From Suilimivivens sp045586385 (GTDB lineage Bacteria; Bacillota; Clostridia; Lachnospirales; Lachnospiraceae), in contig JAZNAE010000005.1 in the NCBI GenBank assembly GCA_045586385.1, positions 62,001 through 126,000 of the forward strand: a stretch of 64,000 nucleotides of DNA, in the 5' to 3' direction. Below, one piece after another: positions 25,670 to 34,657 of the stretch. The notes under the pieces were generated by a model. That model was given only the letters and a program-made list of their open reading frames with translations, ran no database searches and was not told the origin of the DNA. Both the position numbers and the translations under genes were made by a program. Each line of letters opens with the position of its first letter. Within the stretch, counting starts at the first letter, position 1.

Positions 25670-26293
25670 ATGACAGTTATAAAGATAACTGAAATTTCAA
25701 AATCCAGAGTACAGATTATAACAGATGAAGAATTCGCCTTTGTATTATACAAAGGCGAATTGCGTATCTATGGCTTGAAAGAAAATGAAGAGATTTCAGA
25801 GGAAAATTATAAGAGTATCATGGAAGAACTGCTCCCTAAAAGGGCAAAAATAAGGGCTATGAATTTACTGAAAGCAAGACCTTACACAACGAAACAGTTG
25901 TCAGATAAATTGCTGGCAGGGGGATATCCCGAGGAAATTGCAAATATCGCCATTTCTTATGTTGCCTCTTTCGGGTATCTTAACGACAGACAATATGCGA
26001 TAGATTACATTGAATATCATAAAGAAAATCAGACCAGAAAAAAGATAGCAAATGCCCTTATGCAAAAGGGGATTGAAAAATCAATTATAGAAGAATGCTG
26101 GAATGAATGCGTTACAGAAGATGATAAAGATTTGGAACAGGAACAGATTATTCTCTGGATGAAAAAAAAGAATTTTAATGCTGTAAACGCCACTTTTGAA
26201 GAAAAACAGAAGTTTAGTGCATTTCTGTATCGGAAGGGATTTCAAATTGATACGATTAGAAGATTACTTTCACTTGACATAACATCAATTTGA
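25670..26293 (+). CDS. recX: RecA regulator RecX
   Basis: 207 aa. RecX binds RecA filaments and modulates their activity. It is helical with three-helix repeats; recognisable parts are the ALRRxLxxKG-like stretches LLKARPYTTKQLSDKLLAGGYP, SFGYLNDRQYAIDYI and RKKIANALMQKGI. AAAGAGG precedes the ATG. A perfect 14-bp inverted repeat (25731-25761) lies within codons ~21-31, an unusual place for such a strong hairpin. Confidence 0.92.
   Translation: MTVIKITEISKSRVQIITDEEFAFVLYKGELRIYGLKENEEISEENYKSIMEELLPKRAKIRAMNLLKARPYTTKQLSDKLLAGGYPEEIANIAISYVASFGYLNDRQYAIDYIEYHKENQTRKKIANALMQKGIEKSIIEECWNECVTEDDKDLEQEQIILWMKKKNFNAVNATFEEKQKFSAFLYRKGFQIDTIRRLLSLDITSI
25731..25761 (+). repeat. perfect 14-bp inverted repeat inside recX
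   Basis: AATTCGCCTTTGTA (25731-25744), TTA, TACAAAGGCGAATT (25748-25761). No T-run follows. In the recA-recX transcript this forms a very stable hairpin about 60 nt into recX. Confidence 0.95.
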
Positions 26294-26324
26294 GTTTAAA
26301 ATTTAAGTGTTGTAAATTTGTTAT

Positions 26325-26351
26325 TAGAATGTTTATTCTACATACATTCTA
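26325..26351. promoter_or_regulatory. inverted repeat upstream of rny
   Basis: TAGAATGT (26325-26332) and ACATTCTA (26344-26351) with an 11-nt spacer, about 48 bp before the rny start. No clean promoter hexamers could be paired with it; an operator or a leader hairpin are both possible. Confidence 0.4.
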
Positions 26352-26398
26352 GATAGATAAGCGTACAATGAAAATTTAATAAGGAGGTGCTCCTGTAA

Positions 26399-27946
26399 AT
26401 GGCTTATGTTTTGATAGCAGTAATCGCATCTGTTCTTATTACTGCTGTGCTTGTTTGGTTTATTGCCACCGCATACCATAAAAAGGTATCTGATGCAAAA
26501 ATCGGAAGTGCACAGGATAAGGCGAGAGAGATTATCGATGAAGCTTTAAAAACAGCTGAGACCAAGAAGCGTGAAGCATTACTTGAAGTCAAGGAAGAAT
26601 CCATTCGTACCAAGAATGATTTGGACAAGGAAATCAAGGAACGTCGTGCGGAAGCACAGCGCTATGAACGCAGAATTCAGCAGAAGGAAGAAACCATCGA
26701 TAAGAAGTCAGAAGCGATTGAAAAGAAGGAAGCAAGTTTAGCAGCTAAAGAAGAAGATTTAGCTAAACAGCGTGAAGAAATTTCAAAGCTGAATGAGCAA
26801 AGATTACAGGAACTCGAACGAATCTCAGGTTTAACCTCCGATCAAGCAAAAGATTATTTGTTGAAAATTGTTGAAGATGAAGTAAAACATGAAACGGCTG
26901 TCATGATTAAAGAAATGGAAAGCCGTGCTAAAGAAGAAGCAGACAAGAAGGCAAAGGAATATGTAGTAACAGCTATCCAGAAATGTGCTGCAGATCATGT
27001 ATCTGAAACTACAATTTCTGTTGTGCAGCTTCCTAACGATGAAATGAAAGGAAGAATTATCGGTAGAGAGGGACGTAATATCAGAACTCTTGAGACTTTA
27101 ACCGGTGTCGATTTAATTATAGACGATACACCGGAAGCGGTTATTTTATCCGGATTTGATCCTATTCGTCGTGAAGTGGCAAGAATTGCGCTTGAAAAAC
27201 TAATTGTAGATGGACGTATACATCCTGCAAGAATTGAAGAAATGGTTGAAAAAGCGCAAAAAGAAGTAGAAGTAATGATTAAAGAGGAAGGTGAAGCGGC
27301 TACATTAGAAGTAGGTGTTCACGGTATTCATCCCGAATTAGTCAGACTGCTTGGTAAGATGAAGTTCAGGACAAGCTATGGACAGAATGCATTAAAGCAT
27401 TCTATCGAAGTGGCTCAGTTATCCGGTTTATTAGCGGCTGAACTCGGCTTAGATGTCAGAATGGCTAAGCGTGCAGGCTTACTGCATGATATCGGTAAAG
27501 CAGTTGACCATGAAATGGAAGGTTCCCACATTCAGCTTGGTGTAGAACTTTGTAAGAAATATAAAGAGTCTGCTGTTGTTATTAATGCAGTAGAGTCACA
27601 TCATGGCGATGTTGAACCGCAGTCACTGATTGCATGTATTGTACAAGCTTCTGATACAATATCTGCAGCAAGACCGGGAGCAAGAAGAGAAACGCTTGAA
27701 ACTTATACAAGCAGACTCAAACAATTAGAAGATATTACCAACAATTTCAAAGGTGTAGACAAATCTTTTGCTATCCAGGCAGGTAGAGAGATTCGTGTCA
27801 TGGTAGTTCCGGATCAGATATCCGACTCTGATATGGTACTTTTAGCCCGTGATATTTCTAAGCAGATTGAAGCGGAATTAGAATATCCCGGTCAGATTAA
27901 AGTCAATGTAATCAGAGAGTCAAGGGTAATTGATTACGCAAAATAA
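26399..27946 (+). CDS. rny: ribonuclease Y
   Basis: 515 aa membrane-bound endoribonuclease that starts mRNA decay and is a core of the Firmicute degradosome-like network. N-terminal transmembrane helix (~2-24), a long coiled coil (~30-200), a KH domain (GRIIGREGRNIRTLE, ~205-270) and an HD domain (LLHDIGKAVDHEMEGSH, ~360-455). Length and order are standard. AAGGAGG precedes the ATG by 12 nt, and GGAG can pair with CTCC next to it (AGGAG-GTG-CTCCT), which might weaken initiation. Confidence 0.98.
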   Translation: MAYVLIAVIASVLITAVLVWFIATAYHKKVSDAKIGSAQDKAREIIDEALKTAETKKREALLEVKEESIRTKNDLDKEIKERRAEAQRYERRIQQKEETIDKKSEAIEKKEASLAAKEEDLAKQREEISKLNEQRLQELERISGLTSDQAKDYLLKIVEDEVKHETAVMIKEMESRAKEEADKKAKEYVVTAIQKCAADHVSETTISVVQLPNDEMKGRIIGREGRNIRTLETLTGVDLIIDDTPEAVILSGFDPIRREVARIALEKLIVDGRIHPARIEEMVEKAQKEVEVMIKEEGEAATLEVGVHGIHPELVRLLGKMKFRTSYGQNALKHSIEVAQLSGLLAAELGLDVRMAKRAGLLHDIGKAVDHEMEGSHIQLGVELCKKYKESAVVINAVESHHGDVEPQSLIACIVQASDTISAARPGARRETLETYTSRLKQLEDITNNFKGVDKSFAIQAGREIRVMVVPDQISDSDMVLLARDISKQIEAELEYPGQIKVNVIRESRVIDYAK

Positions 27947-27960
27947 GGATTAATAATTAA

Positions 27961-27997
27961 GGGAATCTTGAAAATTTTTTCAAGGTTCTCTTTTTTG
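27961..27997 (+). terminator. terminator after rny
   Basis: GGGAATCTTGAA (27961-27972) pairs with TTCAAGGTTCTC (27979-27990, wobble pairs), followed by TTTTTT. Confidence 0.9.
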
Positions 27998-28016
27998 TGA
28001 CAAATTGTTCATTTTA

Positions 28017-28045
28017 TTGACTAATTGTGTATCCTTGAGTATAAT
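28017..28045 (+). promoter_or_regulatory. promoter of the large zinc-ribbon protein
   Basis: TTGACT (28017-28022), 17-bp spacer, TATAAT (28040-28045). The leader of about 85 nt contains a small AGGAC-AAA-GTCCT hairpin before the ribosome site. Confidence 0.85.
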
Positions 28046-28136
28046 AAAATTTGTTGATGTTCGACAAAAGAATACGAACTAGGCGGGAAATAAAATACGT
28101 TGAGGACAAAGTCCTATAGAAAGAGAGGGAGACAAA

Positions 28137-30053
28137 GTGTTTTGTAACAAATGTGGAAGTCCGATAAAGGAAGGTAATAAATTCTGCTCTAAATGCGGAG
28201 CACCTGTAGTAGGAGCACCTGTAGCAGAGGAAACACCTGTGGTAGATGAAACACCTGTAGTAGAGGAAGTGCCTGTAGTAGAAGAAGTATCTGTGGCAGA
28301 GGAGATACATGTGGCAGAGGAAACACCTGCTGTAGAAGAAACACCTGTAGCCGAAGAAGCATATTCTTCAGCAGAAGAAACTGTAAAGCAGGTGGAAGCG
28401 GTAAATGAAACTCTTAATACTGCAGAAACAGTAACCAAACCGAAGAAGAAAGAAAAGAAAGCAGGCGGTTCTAAAAAGGCAGTATTTGTGTTTGGAGGAA
28501 TCGCGGTTGCACTTATATTAATTCTTGTAATTTGCTTAGTAAATGCTGCAAGTTTTAGTAACTTCTTCAAGAAGTCATTCTCTTCACCCGAAAAATATTA
28601 TCAGTATGTTGAAGAAAAAACAGTAGATGAACTTGCAGAAGTGGTAGGTAACTTTTATGAAACAACCATCTTAGAGGGACTTGATGTCAGCAATAAAGGT
28701 GACAGTTTTGAATTAAAAGTATCACTTGATGAAGGTGGTAAAGATTTAATTGAGTTAGCAGGACTCGCCGGTGTGGATATGTCTTGGATTGATGAAGTGA
28801 AGCTGTCTGCAGATGCATCCATTAAGGATACATTATATGGAGTTGGTGCTACGATTGGATGTAACGGCGTAGATATTATTTCAGGAAACGTGATAATCGA
28901 TATGGAAGATGGAAGTACATTTATCCAGATTCCGGAATTAAATAAAGCCTATATTGGTATGGAACTTTATGAAGAAGTAAGCGAATATGAAGTAGAACTT
29001 ATGCAGGAGATGCAGGAGGCAAGCGCAGAACTTCTTAAGGCATGTCCTGATAAGGCAAAGTTTGAAAAAATGGTTGCTAAGTATTTAAATATTGCCATTG
29101 CCAGTATGGAAGATGTTTCTATGGATGATAAAACAATCAAGGTAGAATCTGTGAAGCAGAAATGTACCGCATTAACCGTGACAATTGATGTAGATACTTT
29201 AAAAGAGATATTAGAAGCTGTTATAGAAGAAATGGAAGAAGACGAAGATTTGGAAGAACTGATTACAAACCTTGCATCTTTAGCAGGCTATGATATGTAT
29301 GAAGATGAAATTTATGACATGCTTTTAGAAGAACTTGAGTATGTGTTGGAAGATTTTGAATATTATTCCGACGAAGATATGGAAGTGGTTATGACCGTTT
29401 ATGTAGACGGCAAAGGTGAAATCAGAGGAAGAGAAATCGAATATGAAGATTACTGGGGAGACCCTATATGTATCAGTATGCTTATGCCTAAAAAAGGTAA
29501 CAATGTAGCCTATGAGTACACAATGGAACAGTATGGGGAAACAGTAAGTTTTATAGGTACAGGAAAAGAAAGCGGTAGTAAAGTGACCGGAGATTTCTCG
29601 GTAGAATATAATGGTGCTGCACTTGTAGATTTTAAGGTAAAAGATTTTAACACAGAAGATTTAAAGAAATTACAGTTAAACGGAGAAGTGGAAATCAGCA
29701 TGGGATCAGGCATTAGTAAAGTACTTGGTATGTCAGAGTATGATGCCGCATTTGAAGGTTCTTCTATCAAGATGAAAGCAAAATCTACTGATAGTTCATC
29801 TGAATTATCAATTGGTGTTATATATGATGAAGAAAGTCTTGGAACTGTTACCATGACATCCAAAACTGGAAAAGCATCTTCTGTAAAGATTCCAAACGGA
29901 AAGGATGTTGTAGATTCCGAAGATTATGATGAGATGGAAGAATGGCTTGAAAATATAGACTGGGATAACTTGATTGAAAAAATGGAAAAGGCAGATGTTT
30001 CTTCAGATATAATCGATGAAGTGGAAGATATGGTAGATATGTTAGATTATTAA
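28137..30053 (+). CDS. zinc-ribbon, single-TM protein with large extracellular domain and repeat linker
   Basis: 638 aa. GTG start with GAGAGGGA upstream. Zinc ribbon at residues 1-22 (FCNKCG...FCSKCG), a Val/Glu/Thr/Pro repeat linker (~29-76, eight 6-residue units), a Lys-rich patch and a transmembrane helix (~118-142). The ~490-residue extracellular part is acidic with mixed beta/alpha character (for example IQIPELNKAYIGMELYEEVSE and KIPNGKDVVDSEDYDEMEEW in part) and resembles the large DUF6583-like lipoprotein/zinc-ribbon proteins of gut clostridia. Monocistronic: promoter at 28017-28045, hairpin at 30067-30095. Same architecture as the proteins at 6290, 13044 and 15133. Confidence 0.75.
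   Translation: MFCNKCGSPIKEGNKFCSKCGAPVVGAPVAEETPVVDETPVVEEVPVVEEVSVAEEIHVAEETPAVEETPVAEEAYSSAEETVKQVEAVNETLNTAETVTKPKKKEKKAGGSKKAVFVFGGIAVALILILVICLVNAASFSNFFKKSFSSPEKYYQYVEEKTVDELAEVVGNFYETTILEGLDVSNKGDSFELKVSLDEGGKDLIELAGLAGVDMSWIDEVKLSADASIKDTLYGVGATIGCNGVDIISGNVIIDMEDGSTFIQIPELNKAYIGMELYEEVSEYEVELMQEMQEASAELLKACPDKAKFEKMVAKYLNIAIASMEDVSMDDKTIKVESVKQKCTALTVTIDVDTLKEILEAVIEEMEEDEDLEELITNLASLAGYDMYEDEIYDMLLEELEYVLEDFEYYSDEDMEVVMTVYVDGKGEIRGREIEYEDYWGDPICISMLMPKKGNNVAYEYTMEQYGETVSFIGTGKESGSKVTGDFSVEYNGAALVDFKVKDFNTEDLKKLQLNGEVEISMGSGISKVLGMSEYDAAFEGSSIKMKAKSTDSSSELSIGVIYDEESLGTVTMTSKTGKASSVKIPNGKDVVDSEDYDEMEEWLENIDWDNLIEKMEKADVSSDIIDEVEDMVDMLDY
28221..28364 (+). repeat. 18-bp tandem repeat (8 units)
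   Basis: Eight in-frame 18-bp units encoding VAEETP, VVDETP, VVEEVP, VVEEVS, VAEEIH, VAEETP, AVEETP and VAEEAY. It makes the linker between zinc ribbon and membrane helix; copy number is likely to vary between strains. Confidence 0.9.
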
Positions 30054-30066
30054 ATAGAAACAAAGT

Positions 30067-30095
30067 AGAGCCGGCGTTATGTCGGCTCTATTATT
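30067..30095 (+). terminator. hairpin after the large zinc-ribbon gene
   Basis: AGAGCCGGC (30067-30075) pairs with GTCGGCTCT (30081-30089, one wobble), then ATTATTT. T-run is weak. The apparent ATG at 30079 lies in its loop. Confidence 0.65.
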
Positions 30096-30135
30096 TGCAA
30101 AGGAATGGCAGAGCATTACGAAGGGACAAACGATT

Positions 30136-30798
30136 GTGAAAATTCAGGGTATAACAAAAAGCTATAAAAAGAAAAGCGTACTAAAAGGAATCAATCTCAC
30201 CGCAGGTGTAGGACAGTGCGTAGGGATTTTAGGAGGAAACGGAAGTGGAAAGTCTACGCTTCTTTCCATTCTGGCCGGTGTGAACCGGGCAGATAGCGGT
30301 GCATTTTTCTGGGAGGAAAAAGATTTGCTTACAGAGGAAGCCTTGCGGGAAGAAATCGTAGGATATGTACCCCAGGGGAATCCCCTTATGGAAGAACTGA
30401 CGGCGTGGGATAATTTGCGCTTATGGTATGATAAGACAGATTTGAAAAGAGAGCTGGAAGGCGGCGTTTTGACGATGCTTGGAATTAATGATTTTATCAA
30501 AACACCGGTATATCAAATGTCCGGGGGAATGAAAAAGCGTCTCTCCATCGGCTGTGCTGTGGCGTCGAATCCCAAGGTACTTTTGTTGGACGAGCCGTCG
30601 GCTGCCCTTGACCTTGTATGTAAAGCCAGAATCGGCAATTATTTAGAGCAGTTTAAGGCAAAGGGCGGTATCATATTACTGGCAACCCATGACGTGCAGG
30701 AACTGGAATTATGCGACAGTTTATATATTTTAAAAGAGGGCATATTAACACCCTATCAATATGACGGGGATGTATACCATTTGGTCGGAAAACTGTAG
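30136..30798 (+). CDS. ABC transporter ATP-binding protein (ABC-2 exporter)
   Basis: 220 aa. Walker A GGNGSGKST, signature QMSGGMKKRLSIG, Walker B VLLLDEPSAALD, H-loop ATHDVQE. The frame extends to an ATG at 30079, but that codon is in a terminator loop and has no ribosome site; the GTG at 30136 has AAGGGA 9 nt upstream and gives the family start (VKIQGITKSYKKKSV). The two following genes encode ABC-2 membrane proteins, forming an exporter of unknown substrate. It contains no extra C-terminal domain. Confidence 0.9.
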   Translation: MKIQGITKSYKKKSVLKGINLTAGVGQCVGILGGNGSGKSTLLSILAGVNRADSGAFFWEEKDLLTEEALREEIVGYVPQGNPLMEELTAWDNLRLWYDKTDLKRELEGGVLTMLGINDFIKTPVYQMSGGMKKRLSIGCAVASNPKVLLLDEPSAALDLVCKARIGNYLEQFKAKGGIILLATHDVQELELCDSLYILKEGILTPYQYDGDVYHLVGKL

Positions 30799-30811
30799 GA
30801 GAAAAGAACGG

Positions 30812-32047
30812 ATGAAGAACTTTAAGGCTTATGTTTTGGTACAACTGAAAAGAGTCCGAAAGATGTTCCCCTTTGTTTTTGGTATGACACTTTTGCTGAC
30901 GGCGGCAATCGGATTACTTGCTTTTTCCCTGCAGCGTGCAGATGCAAATTCGGAGAATAAGACTAAACTGAAAATTGCATTGGTAGGGAACGTAGAAGAA
31001 TCCTATTTGGGTTTTGGGATAGCAGCTATTCAAAAAATAGATTCCTCCCGTTTTGTGATTGATTTACCTACCATGACAGAGGAAGAAGCAAAGAGACAGC
31101 TTAAGCAGGGAAAACTTACCGCTTATGCCATTATCCCTGATGGTTTTATAGATTCGGTGAATATGGGGGAAAATAAGCAGATTTACTATGCGGCAAACAA
31201 CGAATCTACTGCCGTAGGCACAATTATGGTTCATGAATTACTGGATATGATATCCAAATCTGTGACAGAATCCCAGAATGCCATTTACGGCGCACAACAT
31301 TTTCTCATTGAGCAGGAAATGTGGGATGTTTACACAGATAAGGTGAACGAGTTGTATTTAGGCTTGGTTGCCACGATTTTAAACAGGACAGATTTATACG
31401 GGGTAAAAATATTCGGAATATCAAACGGATTATCTCTTACAGAATATTATTTGACAGCAATTTTAATTTTGTTTTTATCCCTGTGGGGAATTACCTGCAG
31501 TACGCTTTTTATAAAGAAAAATAAAAGTCTGACCGGTTTTTTAAAAGCAAGAGGTTATCAGCTTCACACACAGGTGCTGGGAGAATACATTTCCTATTTA
31601 GTACTAATGATTGTGAATGTATTTATGATGCTTTTTCCCATTATGTTGATTATGAAGATGTTGGATATTTGTCCCGGGAACTGGGCAGATAACTCCTTTA
31701 CATCCCTGTTTTTGTTTGCATTGCAACTGATTCCCGTAATGATGGTAATCGCTGCATTACAATATTTATTATATGAATTTGTATCAGAAATGGTCAGTGG
31801 GATTGTAGTTCAATTTTTGACGGCAATTGTTTTGACCTATTTATCGGGATGTTTTTATCCCGTTACCTTTTTCCCGGAAGGCATACAGAAATTGGCATCA
31901 TGGCTGCCGACCGGAGCTTCTATGGATTATGCGGGTAAGTGTATGTTATCTGTGGCACCCTTGAAGGAAATGGGAGTGCTCAGCCTATATCTTGTCCTAT
32001 TCTTAGGACTGGCAGTAGTAATAAGAAAAAGGAGGATAAGCGGATGA
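30812..32047 (+). CDS. ABC-2 type membrane protein (first)
   Basis: 411 aa. One N-terminal helix (~18-38), an extracellular region (~45-210) and five C-terminal helices, the topology of ABC-2/YhgE-type permeases. ATG 30812 has TAGGAG 9 nt upstream and is preferred to the upstream in-frame ATG at 30761, which overlaps the ATPase gene. Its last codons overlap the next gene by ATGA, so both permeases are coupled. Substrate unknown; such systems export lipids, peptides, antibiotics or sodium. Confidence 0.85.
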   Translation: MKNFKAYVLVQLKRVRKMFPFVFGMTLLLTAAIGLLAFSLQRADANSENKTKLKIALVGNVEESYLGFGIAAIQKIDSSRFVIDLPTMTEEEAKRQLKQGKLTAYAIIPDGFIDSVNMGENKQIYYAANNESTAVGTIMVHELLDMISKSVTESQNAIYGAQHFLIEQEMWDVYTDKVNELYLGLVATILNRTDLYGVKIFGISNGLSLTEYYLTAILILFLSLWGITCSTLFIKKNKSLTGFLKARGYQLHTQVLGEYISYLVLMIVNVFMMLFPIMLIMKMLDICPGNWADNSFTSLFLFALQLIPVMMVIAALQYLLYEFVSEMVSGIVVQFLTAIVLTYLSGCFYPVTFFPEGIQKLASWLPTGASMDYAGKCMLSVAPLKEMGVLSLYLVLFLGLAVVIRKRRISG

Positions 32048-33168
32048 AACAGTTCTTCCTTTATTATAGGTTATTGTGCAAACGTTTTTTAAAGAAAAAA
32101 AGTTTGCTGTTCATTCTATGTATGATTCCTCTCTTTTGTATGGGAATCAAACTGGTTTCAGAACAGGACAGTGGTGTCTTAAAAATTGTTTTATGTGCGG
32201 AAGATGAAAATGATAGCGAAGTAAAAGAACTCATTCAAAGGATTTTGGAAGAAGAGAGTGTGATTTATTTCGAAACAGCAGATGATGTGGAGGCGGCCAA
32301 AGAAGCAGTAAAGAAAAATCAGGCTGATGCAGCATGGATTTTTGTGGAGGATTATGAAGAAAGGATCAAAACCTTTGCAGAAGATAAAGTGATAGAAGAT
32401 CCTGCTGTGATTGTATATGAGCAGGAAGAAAACATTGTGCTGCAACTTGCCAGAATGAAGCTTTTTGGTATCATTTATCCGGATGTTGCCTATGCAGTGT
32501 ATGAAGATTTTGTAGAAAAAGAAGTTCTTACAGGAGAAGAGATATCAGAAGAAGAACTTAGGGAAGTATATGACAGATGGCATGTGGAAGGAAACCTGTT
32601 TTGCCTTGATAATGGTGATGTGGAAAATTTCGACGGCGAAAAAAGTTATATCACGGCACCACTGCGGGGAATGTTAGCGCTTCTGATTATGCTTTGCGCC
32701 CTTTCAGCAGTGATGTTTCATTTTCAGGATAAAGAACAGGGAATGTTTGAGGCAACACAGCGGAAGAAGGCAGATAAGCTTTTGTATGTATATGAAGCCG
32801 CTGCCCTTACATTACCTGCCCTTGCAGTATTATTATCGCTTTATATCATGAAAAATGCAGGAAACCTATTGTGGGAAGTTCTGATTATGGGACTGTATCT
32901 GATTAATTGTAGCTTGTTTTGCATTCTTCTTAGGAAAATAGTGCGCTCCCCCAAAGTGTTTGGCGGATGCATCCCATTTTTTATGTTGAGTATGTTTATC
33001 CTTTGCCCTATATTTTTCTCAGTTAAAAGCTTGCGGATTGTACAAATATTGTTACCACCGTATTATTATTTAAATGCGGTGCACGACGCCGGATATCTCA
33101 TCGGAATGTTTATTTATGCGATTGTTTTGGGCGTGGTAAACATGACCATAGAGCGGCATATACGGTAA
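32044..33168 (+). CDS. ABC-2 type membrane protein (second)
   Basis: 374 aa. N-terminal helix (~21-37), an acidic extracellular region (~45-200) rich in Glu, and about six C-terminal helices. ATG 32044 overlaps the previous stop (ATGA) and has AGGAGG upstream. It pairs with the preceding permease and the ATPase at 30136 as a heteromeric exporter. No enzyme or peptide substrate gene is adjacent, so the cargo cannot be guessed. Confidence 0.8.
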   Translation: MKQFFLYYRLLCKRFLKKKSLLFILCMIPLFCMGIKLVSEQDSGVLKIVLCAEDENDSEVKELIQRILEEESVIYFETADDVEAAKEAVKKNQADAAWIFVEDYEERIKTFAEDKVIEDPAVIVYEQEENIVLQLARMKLFGIIYPDVAYAVYEDFVEKEVLTGEEISEEELREVYDRWHVEGNLFCLDNGDVENFDGEKSYITAPLRGMLALLIMLCALSAVMFHFQDKEQGMFEATQRKKADKLLYVYEAAALTLPALAVLLSLYIMKNAGNLLWEVLIMGLYLINCSLFCILLRKIVRSPKVFGGCIPFFMLSMFILCPIFFSVKSLRIVQILLPPYYYLNAVHDAGYLIGMFIYAIVLGVVNMTIERHIR

Positions 33169-33246
33169 AATTGATTTTTTGTACTAATTGCATAAAAAAG
33201 CAAACCGAAATGAAAAATATTCGGAAAAAGATTTAGTAAAAATGAC

Positions 33247-33275
33247 TTGTGGGATTTAAAATGCTATAGTACAAT
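33247..33275 (+). promoter_or_regulatory. promoter of the aminotransferase gene
   Basis: TTGTGG (33247-33252), 17-bp spacer, TACAAT (33270-33275), 70 bp before the start codon. Confidence 0.65.
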
Positions 33276-33345
33276 AGTAGGAAGACAATGGATTGTATAC
33301 AATTATCCAACGATACTATATAAGCATCCGAAGGGAGTATGCAGT

Positions 33346-34632
33346 ATGAAGGCATATAAAGAATTAAGCAAAGAAGAATTACTTGTACTGAAAGAACAGT
33401 TAAATAAAGAATACGAAGATGTGAAAGCAAAAGGACTTAAACTTGATATGTCCCGCGGTAAGCCGGCAGCTTCCCAGCTTGATATGGAAATGGACTTTTT
33501 AAATGTTTTGGATAAGGAGTCTGTTTTAAAAGCACAGGACGGTACAGATTGCAGGAATTACGGCATTTTGGATGGTATTTTCGAAGCAAGAAAGCTTATG
33601 GGAGATATGCTGGGCGTACCTGCAGAAAATGTGATTGTCTGCGGAAATGCCAGCCTGAATATTATGTATGATACCATCTCCCGTTCCATGGTATTTGGCG
33701 TGATGGGAAGTACTCCCTGGTGCAAGCTTGATAAAGTGAAATTTTTATGTCCGGTACCCGGCTATGACAGACATTTTGCCATTACCGAGCAGTTTGGCAT
33801 TGAAATGATTAACATCCCCATGACAGCCACAGGACCGGATATGGATTTGGTTGAGAAATTAGTCAGTGAAGATGATGCTATTAAAGGAATCTGGTGTGTT
33901 CCCAAGTATTCAAACCCTCAGGGCATCACTTATTCCGATGAAACTGTGAAGCGGTTTGCAGCACTAAAACCTGCTGCAAAGGATTTTAGGATTTTCTGGG
34001 ATAATGCATATGCAATTCACGATTTATATGAAGATACCAGTGAAGAACTTTTAGATATTATCAGCGAATGTGCAAAAGCAGGAAATCCGGACATGGTGTA
34101 TGAGTTCTGCTCCACATCCAAGGTTACCTTCCCGGGAAGCGGTATTTCAGCTGTAGCATCTTCTGTAGCTAACCTTGATTTTATCAGAAAGACTATGACG
34201 ATTCAGACCATCGGTTATGATAAAATCAACCAGCTTCGTCATGTGAAGTACTTTAAAGATATTCATGGCATGAAAGAACATATGAAAAAGCATGCGGCAG
34301 TGATGCGGCCGAAGTTTGACGCAGTACTTGAGATACTGGAGAGGGAACTTGCAGGTCTTGAAATTGGTTCGTGGGTAAAACCCGGCGGCGGATATTTCAT
34401 TTCTTTTGATGCAATGGAAGGCTGTGCCAAGGAAATCGTAAATAAATGTAAAGAAGCAGGTGTTGTTATGACAGGGGCAGGAGCAACATTCCCTTACAAG
34501 AAAGATCCCAAAGACAGCAATATCCGGATTGCACCTACATTCCCCACACCGGAAGAACTTGCGATAGCAGCCGACTTATTTGTTCTTTGTGTAAAATTAG
34601 TAAGCGTGAATAAATTACTGGGTGAAATGTAG
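33346..34632 (+). CDS. PLP-dependent aminotransferase (AspT-like, PF12897 type)
   Basis: 428 aa, fold-type I aminotransferase. The N-terminal LDMSRGKPAASQLDM is diagnostic of the aspartate aminotransferase-like group once called MocR-type; other landmarks are GNASLNIMYDTISR, WCVPKYSNPQGITYS, FWDNAYAIHDLY and the PLP-lysine segment STSKVTFPGSG. It probably uses aspartate or a related amino acid. ATG 33346 has AAGGGAG upstream; the long frame from 33247 runs over the promoter and is not used. It is followed within 26 nt by the Nudix gene. Confidence 0.9.
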   Translation: MKAYKELSKEELLVLKEQLNKEYEDVKAKGLKLDMSRGKPAASQLDMEMDFLNVLDKESVLKAQDGTDCRNYGILDGIFEARKLMGDMLGVPAENVIVCGNASLNIMYDTISRSMVFGVMGSTPWCKLDKVKFLCPVPGYDRHFAITEQFGIEMINIPMTATGPDMDLVEKLVSEDDAIKGIWCVPKYSNPQGITYSDETVKRFAALKPAAKDFRIFWDNAYAIHDLYEDTSEELLDIISECAKAGNPDMVYEFCSTSKVTFPGSGISAVASSVANLDFIRKTMTIQTIGYDKINQLRHVKYFKDIHGMKEHMKKHAAVMRPKFDAVLEILERELAGLEIGSWVKPGGGYFISFDAMEGCAKEIVNKCKEAGVVMTGAGATFPYKKDPKDSNIRIAPTFPTPEELAIAADLFVLCVKLVSVNKLLGEM

Positions 34633-34657
34633 ACAGAAAATGTTTGAGGATAAGGAT

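Noticed and set aside
28060..28066. Possible Spo0A box (TTCGACA) near the start of transcription of the large zinc-ribbon gene
   Set aside because: A 7-mer is expected several times in 64 kb by chance.
30079..30135. N-terminal extension of the ABC ATPase from ATG 30079
   Set aside because: The ATG is in a terminator loop and the family start and ribosome site fit GTG 30136.
33247..33345. N-terminal extension of the aminotransferase
   Set aside because: It runs through the promoter elements and has no similarity to the family.
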